Source of the DNA: Aulostomus chinensis
Taxonomy: Eukaryota > Chordata > Actinopteri > Syngnathiformes > Aulostomidae
DNA length: 64,000 nucleotides
Direction: 5' to 3'
NCBI GenBank assembly: GCA_037954235.1
Contig: JBBMOA010000017.1
Coordinates: forward strand, 1,302,501-1,366,500
In this document: positions 13,701-28,104 of the stretch, one piece after another
How the letters are laid out: each line of letters begins with the position of its first letter
How positions within the stretch are numbered: position 1 is the first letter of the stretch
Position numbers and translations under genes: made by a program
Notes under the pieces: model-generated
Told to the model about the DNA's origin: nothing
The model's input: only the letters and a program-made list of their open reading frames with translations
The model's database searches: none

Positions 13701-16700
13701 TTTGCGCTTCTGTGTGTACTATAGGTGTCAGTGTTAACGTGTTATTAACTTGTTAACCCAAGTGTGTGCGCGTGTGTTTTCATCGTGTGTGTGTGTACAT
13801 GTGTGTGTGCTTGCGCTTGTGTGCGTGTACATGCGTGTATGTACATGCGTGTGTGCGCATTGTGTGTGTACATGTGTGTACGCATTGTGTGTACATGTGT
13901 GTACATGCGTGTAGGCGCATTGTGTGTGTACATGTGTATGTTTGCATTGTGTGCATGTACGTGTGTGTTTGCATTGTGTGCGTACATGTGTGTGTGTTTG
14001 CATTGTGTGCGTGTACATGTGTGTGCTTGCGCTTGTGTGTGTACATGTGTGTGTGTTTGCTCTTGTGTGTGTACGTGCGTGTGTGTTTGCTCTTGTGTGT
14101 GTACGTGCGTGCACTAGTAGGTGTGTGTGTGTGTGTTTGCGCTTCTGTGTGTACTATAGGTGTCAGTGTTACAATGTTATTAAATAGTTAACCCAAGTGT
14201 GTGTGCGTTTTCATCGTGTGTGTGTTTGCATTGTGTGCGTGTGTTTGCATTGTGTGCGTGTACATGCGTGTGCTTGCGCTTGTGTGTGTACGTGCGTGTG
14301 TGTTTGCTCTTGTGTGTGTACGTGCGTGTGTGTTTGCTCTTGTGTGTGTACGTGCGTGTGTGTTTGCTCTTGGGTGTGTACGTGTGTGTGCGTGTACATG
14401 TGTGTGCTTGCGTTTGTGTTCGTGTACATGTGTGTGTGCGCATTGTGTGTGTACATGTGTGTGTGCGCATTGTGTGTGTACATGTGTGTGCGCATTGTGT
14501 GTGTACATGTGTATGTTTGCATTATGTGTGTACATGTGTGTGTTTGCATTGTGTGTGTGTTTGCATTGTGTGCGTGTACGTGTGTGTGTGCTTGCGCTTG
14601 TGTGTGTACATGCGTGTATGTTTGCTCGTGTGTGTACGTGCGTGCACATGTAGGTGTGTGTGTGTTTGCGCTTCTGTGTGTACTATAGGTGTCAGTGTTA
14701 ACTTGTTATTAACTTGTTAACCCCACGTCCCTTTAACGCGCATGGTGCTTTGTGACCCTTTGCCCATGCCGTAGTTCGCGGAAAACCAGAAGTGAACGCA
14801 CCACTCGTCACACACGCGAGATGCAGCTGAGTGCAGCTTGTAAACAAAAACAACTGAGAGCAGAGGAGCGTTGAGGTTGGACGAACATGGAAAAGGACAC
14901 GTCAGTTCTAAATGGACGGTTCAACTTCAAAGCCCTGCCAGACGGCAGACAGGAAACACGTGACGTGCATTCACTGTGAAGCTGAATTTAGTTTCCACCG
15001 GAGGACAGCAGCCTTCAGGGGCACCGCGAAGCACACAGCTGAGGCAGAGAGCGTCCCTCCCTTCTGGCTCCAACTAACCACGACCATTGGAGGCGTCCAC
15101 CACCCGCGACACCCCCACCACATCATTGGAGTCCCGGCCTGTGTTGCACTGCCCCCTGTTGAATGAGCACTTTGTTCATTGTTTTTATTTAATTTATTCT
15201 GTGCATCGCAGTTTGATGCAATGGATCAGGGTCATCCTTGAGTGTTGATGGCTTCATAGTTCAAGTACTTCACTGAGTACTAGTAATCACTACTATTATA
15301 TTTGTTGGGTTCATTTTTTTTTTTTTCACCCTGTGCATCTTTTGTTTTGCGGCGGCCCAGGGGTGCACTGGTCAAAATCATTGAAGTCAATTATTTGAGT
15401 AATTGAGTATATAAATAAATAAATAATACTGGTAATTGCTATTTAACCGTAGGTATGAATGTGAGTGTGAATGGTTGTCTGTCTCTATGTGTTGGCCCTG
15501 CCAGCTCATGGTGACCTGTCCAGGGTGAACCCCGCCTCTCACCTGTAGCCGCTGGGATAGGCTCCATCCCCACCACACTTAACAGGACAAGAGGGAGAAC
15601 ATGGAGGGGTGTTTTGTTTTGTTTGTACTTCTGGACAATACGTTGCTCCAACACTAATAAACGTGCTGCATTTGTAGACAGCAACTATTTGCCTCCTCCC
15701 ATGTTGATATGGTTAATTAAAAAAATGAAAAATATCAGTTTAAGGTAGATTTAGAGCAGATAAAAATGCGATTAATTGTGAGTTAACTATGGACCACCAT
15801 GCGATTAATTTTTTTAATCGACTGACAGGTCTAGTGTATATATGTGTGCGTGTACATGTAGGTGTGTGTGTGTTTGCGCTTGTGTGCTTGGACATGTGTG
15901 TGTGTACCTGTGTGTGCGCATCATACCCAGTCTGTACAGAGGCAGGCCGCTCAGCTGCACGTTGTGGAGCTGCAGGACTCTCAGCTGGCTGGTCAGCAGA
16001 GCTCTGGACAGCGAGTGAGCCGGATATCCAACCATGGACATGTTACACACATCAAGCCTGGACAGACACACACTCTGTAAAACACAAACACGACAGTGAG
16101 ACTGTGGCGAAATACAGGTGGTGCAGAGGGGGTGGAGCCACAGCTGGTGATGGGGGACAACTCATTGCTTATTTCATTTAAATCCATTGCTTCTGTTACT
16201 GGACATGGAAACTTGGTAGTTGCCCAGAGAGATGAGGAGTTACAGGCAGAAGCCTGTTAGGGGTCCTGGTCTAGCACCAGTCCAGGTCTAGTACCAGTCT
16301 TGGTGTACCGACAGTCCTGGCGTAGCTCCCTGGTCCACCAACAGTCCCGGTCTAGCAACAGTCCTGGTGTAACAACAGTCCTGGTCCAGTACCAATCATG
16401 GTCTAGCAACAGTCCTAGTCCAGCACCAGTCCTGGTCTAGCATTAGTCCTGATGTAGCACCAATCCTTGACCAGCACCAGTCCTGGTGTATTAGCAGTTT
16501 TGGTCCAGCAAAAGTCCTGGTGTAACAACAGTCTTGGTCCACCAACAGTCCTGGTCTAGCAACAATCCCGGTCCACTAACAGTCCTGGTTAGAGGAGGAA
16601 TAAAAATGTCTACCGATATTTTATCGATATGCATTTGTAGGAAAGATTATCGATACATAAATCCCAGTATCGATATTTTAAAATGCATTCGATTTTACCC

Positions 16701-18078
16701 GTTTATTTTTTTGTTTTGTTTGCCCCTTCAGTCTGGCGTGATTTAGTGCGTCGTGCAACGTTACTGCAGTCAGATGATCAGATCTCACCAGATCCAGGCC
16801 ATGCGCCTCCGATCAGAGAACAGCAAGATGGCGGAAGCGCAACTTTAATATCCGGCAAATTTAAGAGCCGGTGTCTGGCAGTACTTCGGCTTTAAGAAGC
16901 AAGAAAACTGCGCCCAACTTGACAAAAATAATGCTGTGCACAAAATGTCCAAAGTAGAAGTAAAGTACAATGGAAATACTACTAATCTCTGGAGCCATGT
17001 GACGAGGCATCACCCAGAGGACACTCAGCAACCAGGAAACTACAAGTCCCTGCAACAACCCTCGCTGGAGACAGCATTTGGGACCAAGTTTCCGTCCACG
17101 CCTCCACGTGCAGAGAACATCACTTCAGCTCTGGCAGTTTTGATCTGCAAGGACCTCAGACCATCCTGAGTGGTAGAAAATGTAGGCTTCAGACCCCCGT
17201 CCACACTGGAACCACGCTATGTGCTACTGACACGGAAACAACTGAGTCAAGTCCCAATCTCAAAGATGTTCAGAGAAGTTAAAAACAACGTCGCAACTGC
17301 ACTGAAATCAGCAGAGAGAGTTGCCATCGCTGGTGACAGCTGGACAAGCAGAGCTACGATTCCTGCTTGACCATCGCCTCTCAGTCCACTGACAGTCACT
17401 GGTCCCTCATGTCCCACGTTGACAAACGCGGGCGATTGAAGCTCGCCACACCGCGAGTCCTCCTGCTGAGCTGCTGATGGTTTGTGGAGGTCTAAGTTGC
17501 CCTTTTGTTTTGAATGACGGTCAAATATTTAAATAAAAAGTGCATGATGTTGTATAACTATAGTTTAATGATCAGTTCTCAATGTAAATATTAATGTTTA
17601 ATGATGCAGCAGGTTAGAGGGTTACTTTTACAATTGAATTTACAGCATCAGTCCTTTGAGAAGCTCTTCCATTACCAAAGCAAAATTGGTATTGGAACTA
17701 AAATATTGTATCGTATATTGGATCGAATCGTATCGGAAATCGTATCGACTTGGGACCTAGTGTATCGGAATCATATCGTATCGGGAGGTCAGTGGTGATA
17801 CCCAGCTCTAGTCCTGGTCTAGCACCAGTCATGGTCTAGCAACAGTCCTGGTCCAACAACAGTCCTGGTCCAACAACAGTCCTGGTCCACCAACATTCTT
17901 TGTCTAGCAACAGTCCTGATGTAGCAACAGTCCTGGTCTAGTTCCAGTCCTGGTGTAACCCCTGTCCTGGTCCTGATCCAGTTCAGCTCAGATTGTGTTA
18001 GTCGGGAAGAGCACTGGTTAATGGAGTCTGGCTCATCGCTCTGCCTGGCAATGCAGTTGGTGAAGCTGCGGTAAAGCA

Positions 18079-18109
<31 letters not shown>

Positions 18110-19290
18110 TGCATCTCGCCCGGTGTCCCCGGCCCTGCATCTTTAATCCGGCCCAGGTGCCCCACCCCTCCTGCCGGTAGTTTGTCTATCACTCCCACAG
18201 AAAGCCTCCAGGAGAAGATTACCGCTGCAGCACATCAGCCAACCTGCTTTATCAAATGAGCGAGGGCCCTCCAACCCGATGTTCCCATCCCGCCGCTGTC
18301 AGACACGTGGAGATGGGCCGCAGATTCATAGTACAGAATCATATCCAGCAAGGACTGGGCTCCCTGGAGGGGGGGGGGGGGGGGGGGGTGAAGAGGCTCG
18401 GCACAAATTTGACAGGAATGTTATGAAGTTCTTTTGGAATGAAAAAAAAAGCTCTAATCTGATCCAGAGGAAGGTCTGAATATGAAACTGAGTTGGAATT
18501 GGAAGACGAAGATGGAGAAAAAAAGTTTTGTTCATAAAACTCACATTTTCCTCCAGTTGGGCCGCCTGCAGATTGATGAAATCAAAGCGCAACGATTTGA
18601 AGACGACTTCCAGAGCCTCGCAGGAGCGGTGGTCTAATCGCTCACCTTGATGGAGGCAGGCAATCAAACACAGGATAATTGGGGCTGCTTGCTAACAGGC
18701 AAAATGACACGGCAGCCAACGCTGCTTCTGAAATGCACTTGCAGTGAAAACCACAACATAACAACTTCCTGTGTAGGAAAAGTTTACTGGCGTGCGTTTG
18801 CTTCTGATGAAGGTGTGAGTCGTCGTCAGACGCAGACACGAATGAGCAGAGTTCTGGTGGAACCGTTCGCCATGTTGGACACACAGATCGGACCACGGCG
18901 TGCAGGGGAACATGGAGCCAAACCAACAGGGAGCCAGAATGTGGGATGTAATTAAATACATTTACTCAATTACTCAAGTACTTTTCCACTGAGTGCAATT
19001 TTGTACTTTTGCTCCACAAAATTTCAAAGTGTTTTTTTCTTCTTACATTCGTTCCCTCCCAGGTGAAGACTTTACTGACAAAATGGTGGCAAAATATGGC
19101 AGAATATGGCACATGGTGGATGAAGCCACTTTAACCCATTGTAGAGGAGTAACTTTACTGCACTTTTACATAACAATGTAGTAATACCTTTCCAAACACT
19201 TTTGTTCATGTATTTCCTCTTCTTTTTGTGCCCATCTACATACGTACATGTACACACATATATATGTAAATACAGTATATACACACGTGC

Positions 19291-19322
<32 letters not shown>

Positions 19323-20980
19323 ACATATATGCACACACACACACACACACACACGTATGAAGTTGAGCTTGTCGTCTCCTCCATCAGTACCAGGGAACCC
19401 TCTGATGGCCCTGCTGCTCTCTGTTCCTGACGTTCCGTCACGTTCTCTCGCTACTCTATAATCCAACCCTTAATCCTGTTGTTCCTACACTCCTTCTTCT
19501 TCAGCGAGTATCAGAGATCGCTGGTGCAGCATTGTAATCTGATTACTACGATCTGCAGCTCCCTGGTAGCCCACACTTCTTCCATTTTACTCATCTATCA
19601 AGTGGCTTTATGTTTGATGTCTCTTCATTAATAAATATGCATAATTACAGTTACATGTGGTAATCTGATTACTGCCCCCCCCCCCCGGGTTAATTCTTAT
19701 CTCCCCAGCCAAGAAGGGGGAAATGATAATTACTATCATAATTATTTCCGAAGTGATTTTTCCTCCTCTGTTTCAACAATAATCACTTAACTGAGCGATG
19801 GCGGAGGGCGCGCGCGGGGGGTGGGGGCGGGGGTCTCCGTCTGAAATCCCATTTTTTCTAATCCGGCCTGCATCAGGAAGATAATCACGCAGCGACACCC
19901 GCAGTCAGATGCCATCAGCGCGTGACAGCAGTGACGCCGTCATGGCATCTCACGCAACCTCCCGCCATGGAGACATGGCTGCTGCCGCGCTTGCGAACTT
20001 GTCGGAGTGGCGGCAGGTCTCCTGAGTTCCCGCTGACGGAGTTTGGATGTGGACGACAGGATTAGGGAGACTTGAACCCACGTGACACGTCAGGTTTAGT
20101 TCAGGATTAAGACTGGGACTTTAATTGACTGTAAAGTCAATCAACTAATTTGATTTTCAACAGTTCAGACACCAGACCGAAATGTTACTGCATCCCTGGA
20201 ACGCGCGGTGGAGGCAGGCACTCGCTGCCGCCCCCTAACGGCATGATGGAGAAGAGCGGCTTTCTTTCTATCGCCGAAATGTCGACAGAACTCAACGTTG
20301 AACACGAGCAGAGCTCCGACCTCAGCCGGCAGCCGCGGACAGGAGCAGCAGGGAGGGCAGCAGGTGACGCGGCGGTGACGCAGTGGTGATGTGACACGGC
20401 GGTGACGCCTGCTGCTGATCCAGGATCAGCATGATGTTGGATTTACAGACAACACCAGGGTCTGGTTTCAGTGCTGAGGTGCAGCTGCTCATCAGGGCCC
20501 CCTCTCCAGTAACGGAACCATGTGACGTTCAGAGTTCAGATGTCACTTCATATTTGAACATAAATATTAATAACAATCATTTTAATTTATCAGGATGAAT
20601 TCAAGATGTGGTTTCTGATTGTGTTTGGTATCAGAAGTGAGAGTCAGTTGAGTTTACTGGAACGATCAGCTGCCTGTCACCAAGGCGCCTCAGGTAGCAA
20701 ATACCCTCAGGTGAGCTGCGCCCACAGCCAGCGCCCCCCCCCCCCCCGCGTCTCAGATTTTATGACGCATTTTGTTAAAGATTGAAATGCGCTTCAGACA
20801 GACAGTTGAGGTTCGTTTGAGCTCGAATCTGAGGAGAACAATTCTGAGCCTGACGACACCATGACGCGGACACGTGTGAGCAGGAGACGTGACGGCGGCA
20901 GCGACTTACCTCGGAGATCCAGACGCTTCTCACCGCCACCTACGCGCGCGCCCTGCTGGGGGGGAGAGGAAGGAGAGGCG

Positions 20981-21054
<74 letters not shown>

Positions 21055-22215
21055 TATTTGGCTGCAGCCCCCCCCCCCCATGAATTATAAATTTCACACA
21101 GTTTACTGCCGCCGTCGACGGTGACACGCGGCCTAATTAACCAGTGTACAATAATTAGAAACAGCTGGTCATCAGTGACGTGTTTACATCCGGCTCATCT
21201 GACGGCGGCGAGGAAGCACCGACTTCTCCACTGATTCATTCGATCAGAGATGGGGGGGGGGGCTCGAACCGGCGTCCCCTCAGCAGCCCCCCCGACCTGG
21301 GGCCTCTTCTGAGCTGCCGCGGGTCAAACATCCGTGAGGTTGAAATAAAACCAGTCAGTCGAATCAAAGAGAGCTCCTGTCCGCCACCAGGGGGCCCCAG
21401 AGAGCGCATTTGCATCCTCTTGGTGCTTCTGTTTGCAACTTGGACAGGAGGACACCAGGACGTAGTTTCGGCTCTCAGGGGTCCGAGTGCCGTTGGACGG
21501 TTGTACAGGGAGACGCAGCAGCCCGCAGCGTCCCCCGTCCCCCCCCCCCCCGCTCTCACCTGGATGTTACCTGGATGCTCATGCACGTTTGTCAGTTTCT
21601 CACTCCATCAAGAGTGGTTTTCACCCCAAGTTCAACAAAGCCTGTGGAACAGAGAGGGACGCTGTCCATCGGTGCCCTCGGTTTAGCTTTGCTCTGAAAT
21701 GACGACCTTTGACGTTCCAGGCTGCTTTTCTCGTCTCATCGTCGTGACGTCATGAACCACTCTTCTTCTCTGGTTCACACTCTCGAGGTTCTTCCAACCT
21801 CGGTGGACGTCATGATTCAGTCGTGAATATTTACTGTTTGACAGGATCCATGTGACTCCATCAATGACCTCACTTCCTGTCAGCTTCAGTACGTCATTAA
21901 GTTTACAGTCTTTCGAAGGCGACGGCATGGCAGGAAGGTCTTCCTGTCTCCGGAAGCGTCGGTCGTGCCGGCTGGCCTCGCGCCGCCGCCCGCCGCGTGT
22001 GCACGTGGAGACGTGGGATGTCTCTCGTAGCTGAACAAGATTCACGTTGAAAGACACGCGGCGAGTACAAAGGGAGGCTCTCGTGCTGCCGAGGAAAGAG
22101 ACAAAAGGACGACGGCCATCACGTGATGCTGTTGGACGTAAACTCTTCATGTTTACAAGAGCCGCTGTGTCAAGGGGCAGGGGCTTGAGTCACCCCCCAT
22201 CATCAGGAGTGTGTT

Positions 22216-22258
<43 letters not shown>

Positions 22259-24944
22259 ACACACACACACACTCACACACTGTCATACACTGAGATTAAA
22301 GGAGCATGCGTGTACCGCAAGAGTACTGTATGAGTACTGTATGAGTACCATACCTGTACTGTACACCTGACAGTGGTCGACATAGAAATGGTGTATATTG
22401 ACTTTTTTAAAGCATAAATCAATTTAATAAGAATACAAATAAAAACTAATTCCTGTGTAAACAAACACACCTTCTTATGCATTTAACACAAATACTACTA
22501 CTAATAACAATACTACTACTACTAATAACAATACTAATAATAATAATAATAATAACAATACTACTACTACTACTACTAATAACAATACTACTACTAATAA
22601 TAATAATAACAATACTACTACTAATAATAATAATAACAATACTGCTACTACTAATAATAATAACAATACTACTACTAATAATAATAACAATACTACTACT
22701 ACTACTACTACTAATAACAATACTACTACTAATAATAATAATAACAATACTACTACTACTAATAATAATAACAATACTACTACTACTACTACTAATAACA
22801 ATACTACTACTACTAATAATAATAACAATACTACTACTACTAATAATAATAACAATACTACTACTAATAATAATAACAATACTACTACTACTACTAATAA
22901 CAATACTACTAATAATAATAACAATACTACTACTACTACTAATAACAATACTACTACTACTACTAATAATAACAATACTACTACTACTAAGAATAACAAT
23001 ACTACTACTAATAATAATACTACTAATAATAACAATATTAATAATAATAACAATACTACTAATACTAATAATAATAACAATACTGCTATTAATAATAATT
23101 ATAACAATACTACTAATAATAATAATTATAACATTACTACTAATCATAATAATAATACTTCTACTAATAATAATAACAATACTACTAATAATAACAATAC
23201 TAGTACTAATAGTACTACTACTAATAATAATAACAATACCACTACTAGTACTACTACAACTAATAGTACTACTACTAATAACTATACTACTAGCAATAAT
23301 AATAACAATACTACTACTAATAACAATATTACTACTAATAATAATAATAACAATACCACTACTAGTACTACTACAACTAATAATACTAATAATAATAACA
23401 ATACTACTAGTAATAATAACAATACAACTAATAATAATTATAACAATACTACTACTAATACTGCGACTACTACTACTCATACAACTACCACTACTACTAC
23501 TAATAATAACAATACTACTGATAATAATGATAATAATAACAATACTACTAGTAATAATAATAATACAACTAATAATAATAATAATAACAATACAACTACT
23601 AATAATAACAATACTTCTACTACAACTGATAATAATAATAACAATACTACTACTAATACTGCGACTACTACTACTCATACAACTACCACTACTACTACTA
23701 ATAATAACAATACTACTGATACTTTTACTAATACTGCTACTACTACTACTCATAATACTACTACTACTACTACTAATAATAATAATGCTGATAATAATGA
23801 TACTAACAATAACAGCAGCAACAATAATAACAATGATAACAATAACAATAATACTACTATAATTATATTCAACATTAAAATGTGATGTTGATCGTGCAGC
23901 TTCATTTTTAATTTGGCCGCTGTGTAGAGAGGAGAGGTGATGGGGTGTCAATGTGTGTGTGTGTTCTTGTGATTGTGTGTTAAACAGCGGTATTCATTCT
24001 TATTAGCGCTCTTTTATTTCTAACAGTGGGTCAGTCTGGGTCTTATCCCCTCTTTCCTCGGAGGGAGGAAGCAGGAAGTGGTGCGTCCCTCCTCAGGCCT
24101 TCAGCCGCTGCTGCTGAGCTGATCGTCATTATTGATCATGTAGCAGCGAATAGCTGAAGGTTTCCTGGAGAAAACAAATTGAAAATGCCAGTTTGTTTCT
24201 GGTTTCCAGACTCACGTCCACCCTTTTTTCAACCAACAAATGAGTGTGTTGCTCCGTCAGACGGAGGCCTCGCCCCACACACATTCACACACGCTTCAGT
24301 GTGCAGCAGCGTTCTGAGACCACGCTTCAGAGGGAGGAGTTTGGCGGTGGGATCATTCTCTCTCTGGACAAACACGTTTCTGCTGACTTGCTCTCGGCCA
24401 GTGATTCTCTCTCTGAGAACCAGGATTCAGGATTCAGATCAATGACTTGAAAGTTTAAAAGTTTGACAAACTTGCATGGTGGATGAAATTCCAGTTTGGA
24501 GGAGTTGTGTCCAGTCGCTCCATTAATCTCGCTCACTGACGCCGCACGCGTCACCTCAGACAGACGTGTGACTCCGTGCTGGCATCCAGCCGCCGACTGC
24601 TCGTGAAAACGGTACCTCTGTGGCACTGAGCCAATAATCGGTGCTCAGTAGGAATGTGCAAAGAAGTGACTACACACGCACACACGCACACACACACAGA
24701 GGAAAGAAAAGAAATACGCAGCACTTCCACCCCCTCCTCCTCCTCACTAGAAATACAGTGGCGGCTGTTTTTCATCTTAATGAATTTCTGAACTTGTGCG
24801 TTCCCTCTCCGCTCGCCGCTGCCTCGTGGTGGAAGACGGAAACTGAAGGCACCGGCTGCCAAATCAATTGATGTGTCAGGAGGGAGAGGGGACAAAATGG
24901 AGTGATAAAAAGAAAAGCTTTCCCTCCCTCTCTCTCTCTGTGTG

Positions 24945-24999
<55 letters not shown>

Positions 25000-25180
25000 C
25001 AGCAGGAGAAGTCGGGAGGAGGAGATCTGGTTTCCTAACTCCACAGAAGTCATCTCTGGTGCATTCTTCACTCAGCCGTCCGCTGCTCTGCTTCTCCCGG
25101 TGGCTTTGTATTAAAACTGTTTGAGAGCACCATTTTTCCTCTTAGCCCATTTAATTATCTGACAAAAATACTCTCACACA

Positions 25181-25217
<37 letters not shown>

Positions 25218-25690
25218 ACACACACACACGTACATATGTATTTTTAACATGCATTTTCTGAGCTCCTTTCAGCATCTTTTCTGCAATAAAGGATAAATTA
25301 TTTAAAATAACATGACCTTTTATCTCACACCCTTTGAAGGCAGCAAATTAAAAATGTAAATTGGCAGCTCATTAATATGCAAATGTATTCGTTTGCTGTT
25401 AACAATTAGCAATTAAAGCTGCAGTGTCTAGAGAGAGAGCGCAGACAAAATTAGTAACTTCATTTATCAATAAAAAAGAGAAAATCTACCAACGTATAAA
25501 ATTCCAATTGACTTTCACAGAATTTCCGGCTGTCATTGCTTTTGTTGGCCGGCGCGGTTTCTGAAATACATGACAGCCGGCTTTTAGAGACTTAATTAAT
25601 GCCACTTTGAGTCAAATATACTGTCCCTTTAAATGTCTGGTGTCAAAAATAATGTACACATCCAAGTCTGAGTGGTGAGCATGAGGCTGG

Positions 25691-25744
<54 letters not shown>

Positions 25745-26281
25745 ACAAGTTGTGGTGCAGCGTCGGGCTTCAACGGCTGATCTGTGTATTAACCCTTCAG
25801 TTGGATTCGTATTTGCCGTCCTTCTCTGCCGGTGCTATCAGCCTCTCCATCTTACCGGGGAAACCAGAACTGTGATAGTTTCTGAATTTGGTTCAAATTG
25901 CCTCTGAGAATCTGTGAAATCATCACTCCCAGGCCGAGGGAGGGGTTTGGAGTCCTTATTTACTGATGAACAGCACCGATCCTCTTGGTTCATCATCACA
26001 ACTGGAAACAGAGATTTGCTCTTTGCCACAAAATTAGGACGCAGAGTCAAAATGAAATGAAGCACACACACATTATGATATCATATTATATCAGTAAAAA
26101 TAGACAAATTTGTCCTTGTTGATTCCTGTATTTAAGACTTGATGTTAAATTATATATGAAGAAGAGGACAGAAGAAGCTCATGTTAATTAATCATATGTT
26201 AAGTTTTTTTTTTAAATGTATGATGTATTAAAAACCAATTTTATCTTCCTCATGTTCAGCAGCTCTGTGCAGGTTTGATAC

Positions 26282-26338
<57 letters not shown>

Positions 26339-27287
26339 GTCACAGAGGAAGACGAGATGGATTCATATATTCTAACATTTCATCTTCTCTGTGCTGCTCC
26401 TGCTAATGTGATATTGGTAGAGGTTAGCACTGGTTAGCACTGGTTAGCACTGGTTAGCACCGGTTAGCACGGCTACACGTCTCCTGACTGTCAAAGAGGC
26501 TCTCAGGAGGTGAGCTGTGCGTGTTGCTTATCCACACATGGGATTGTGAACATCGGTGTGAAGTGTCATCATCATGGTGATAAAACAAAGATCGCTAAGT
26601 TATTTTGGGCTGCAGCTGTGAAACATGTATGAGCTGTTTACACCTGAACATCAGGAGCGGTGCTACAGAGAGATGTCTGAGCAGGACACCCAGCGCTGCG
26701 GGACCATCAAACCCTGCAGGGACGTACGTAATCATGATGTCACCGCTGCAATTATGCCTCTTTGTTAATTTAATCTTAATCCTGAAACAGCAAACAAAAT
26801 GACATCAGGACAGCCATTTTACAAGCAGAGACACAAAAAGGTGCAGCCTAATTAGGAAGTCCTGCTTCCTTTGCAGCCTCTTCACCAAAGATTCAGGCTG
26901 TAGCTATGGAAGCCACATGCACACACGTATGTATCTATAGCCATGTACATACACACATATAGCTATAGATACATAAACAGTACCTACAAACAGCAGGCTT
27001 CCTGGGGGGGGGGGGGCTGAGGTAGAGAAAATCTTGCCTGCAAACATGGACACGTGGGGGGAAGAGGAGTCCCAACCCTGAGCCTGGCAGCTTCAAGGGT
27101 TCTTTACCAGTTGCCTGCTATTATAAAGGCCTTTTTACAAAAACCTGGTCCTTGTGGTGACGGTCCGCCTCCCCGGTGTGAACCTGTGATATTAACCCAC
27201 TCACAAAAGCACTCATATTACTTGTGGGACCACCCGACCGTGCAAATTCAATTCACCCTAATAGTGCGCCACCAATAGAGCATCTCA

Positions 27288-27353
<66 letters not shown>

Positions 27354-27533
27354 ATTCAGCTTAACTGCAACTGCTCTGATTCAATTAGGGGCAGAGAATG
27401 TTAAATAGACTCTTTACACCAAGATGGTGTTTTATCCTTTTCATTTATGCATGCTGCTTCCCAAATGGCATTAAAGTAAAACTGTGTAAAACTACAATGG
27501 CACGGCTCTGGAGTCACTGTGTTTTAAATAAAG

Positions 27534-27582
<49 letters not shown>

Positions 27583-28055
27583 AAGCTTGTCTGAATAACA
27601 GACTGGAGCGTGTTGGTTGCAGGTCCCGTGATGATCCTCATCCCAACCCATACTCTACTCTCTGCCTGCTCCTGCGTGACTGCCGCTGTACGCCGCTGTA
27701 CGCCGCTGTACGCCGCTGTACGCCATTTCAAATGCGCCACTAACTGTCCCGTTATCGCTGTCTGGGCCTGTAATGAGAGGAGCGACATATGTCCGGTCCC
27801 CCTGCTGCTCCCTGATAAGCCCTCGCATTCAGAGCTCTCCCCCACCTCCTCCACCTCCTCCTCCTGTCTCTGCTTTTATTTTGCATGCAAAACCTGCTAA
27901 CAACCACCCAGGAAAATAGTGTGGCACTTAGAGACGTTTACCTTGCCTCCGACTATTCTACACACGGGGGGGCCGCAATAACAATCAGCATGCATTTAAT
28001 TTAAAAGAAAAAAATGCTCCCTTTAGAATTACACAGGCAGGGAGAGATATAGCTT

Positions 28056-28104
<49 letters not shown>

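Larger units (their letters stand above)
6904..15926. other. ppp1r37-like intron 6 (9 kb, repeat-rich)
   Basis: This is a long intron with no exon recognised. It contains the GATAC array, TG repeats at 9161-9184 and 9840-9866, the E-box minisatellite, the 57-bp inverted repeat, a minus-strand SINE, CA/TG tracts at 12400-12420, 12943-12964 and 13099-13121, the GT-rich array and a decayed hAT element. These are listed separately where substantial. Confidence 0.7.
16075..18243. other. ppp1r37-like intron 5
   Basis: The intron consists mainly of an AGTCCTGGTCTAGCAAC minisatellite split by a hAT element, plus a TG repeat at 18080-18110 and about 170 bp of unique sequence before exon 5. No further exon was seen. 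Confidence 0.7.

Noticed and set aside
13255..14720. His/Thr- or Cys/Val-rich frames up to 173 codons
   Set aside because: They are read-through of CA/GT-rich arrays on both strands.
16827..16845. CAAGATGGCGGAAGCG as a YY1-type promoter
   Set aside because: It lies inside the decayed hAT element, not near any gene start.
22446..23951. 501-codon minus-strand and 461-codon plus-strand open frames
   Set aside because: Both are direct translations of an AAT/ACT/AAC triplet array (only Ser/Ile/Val or Leu/Ile/Thr), with no domain or splice support.
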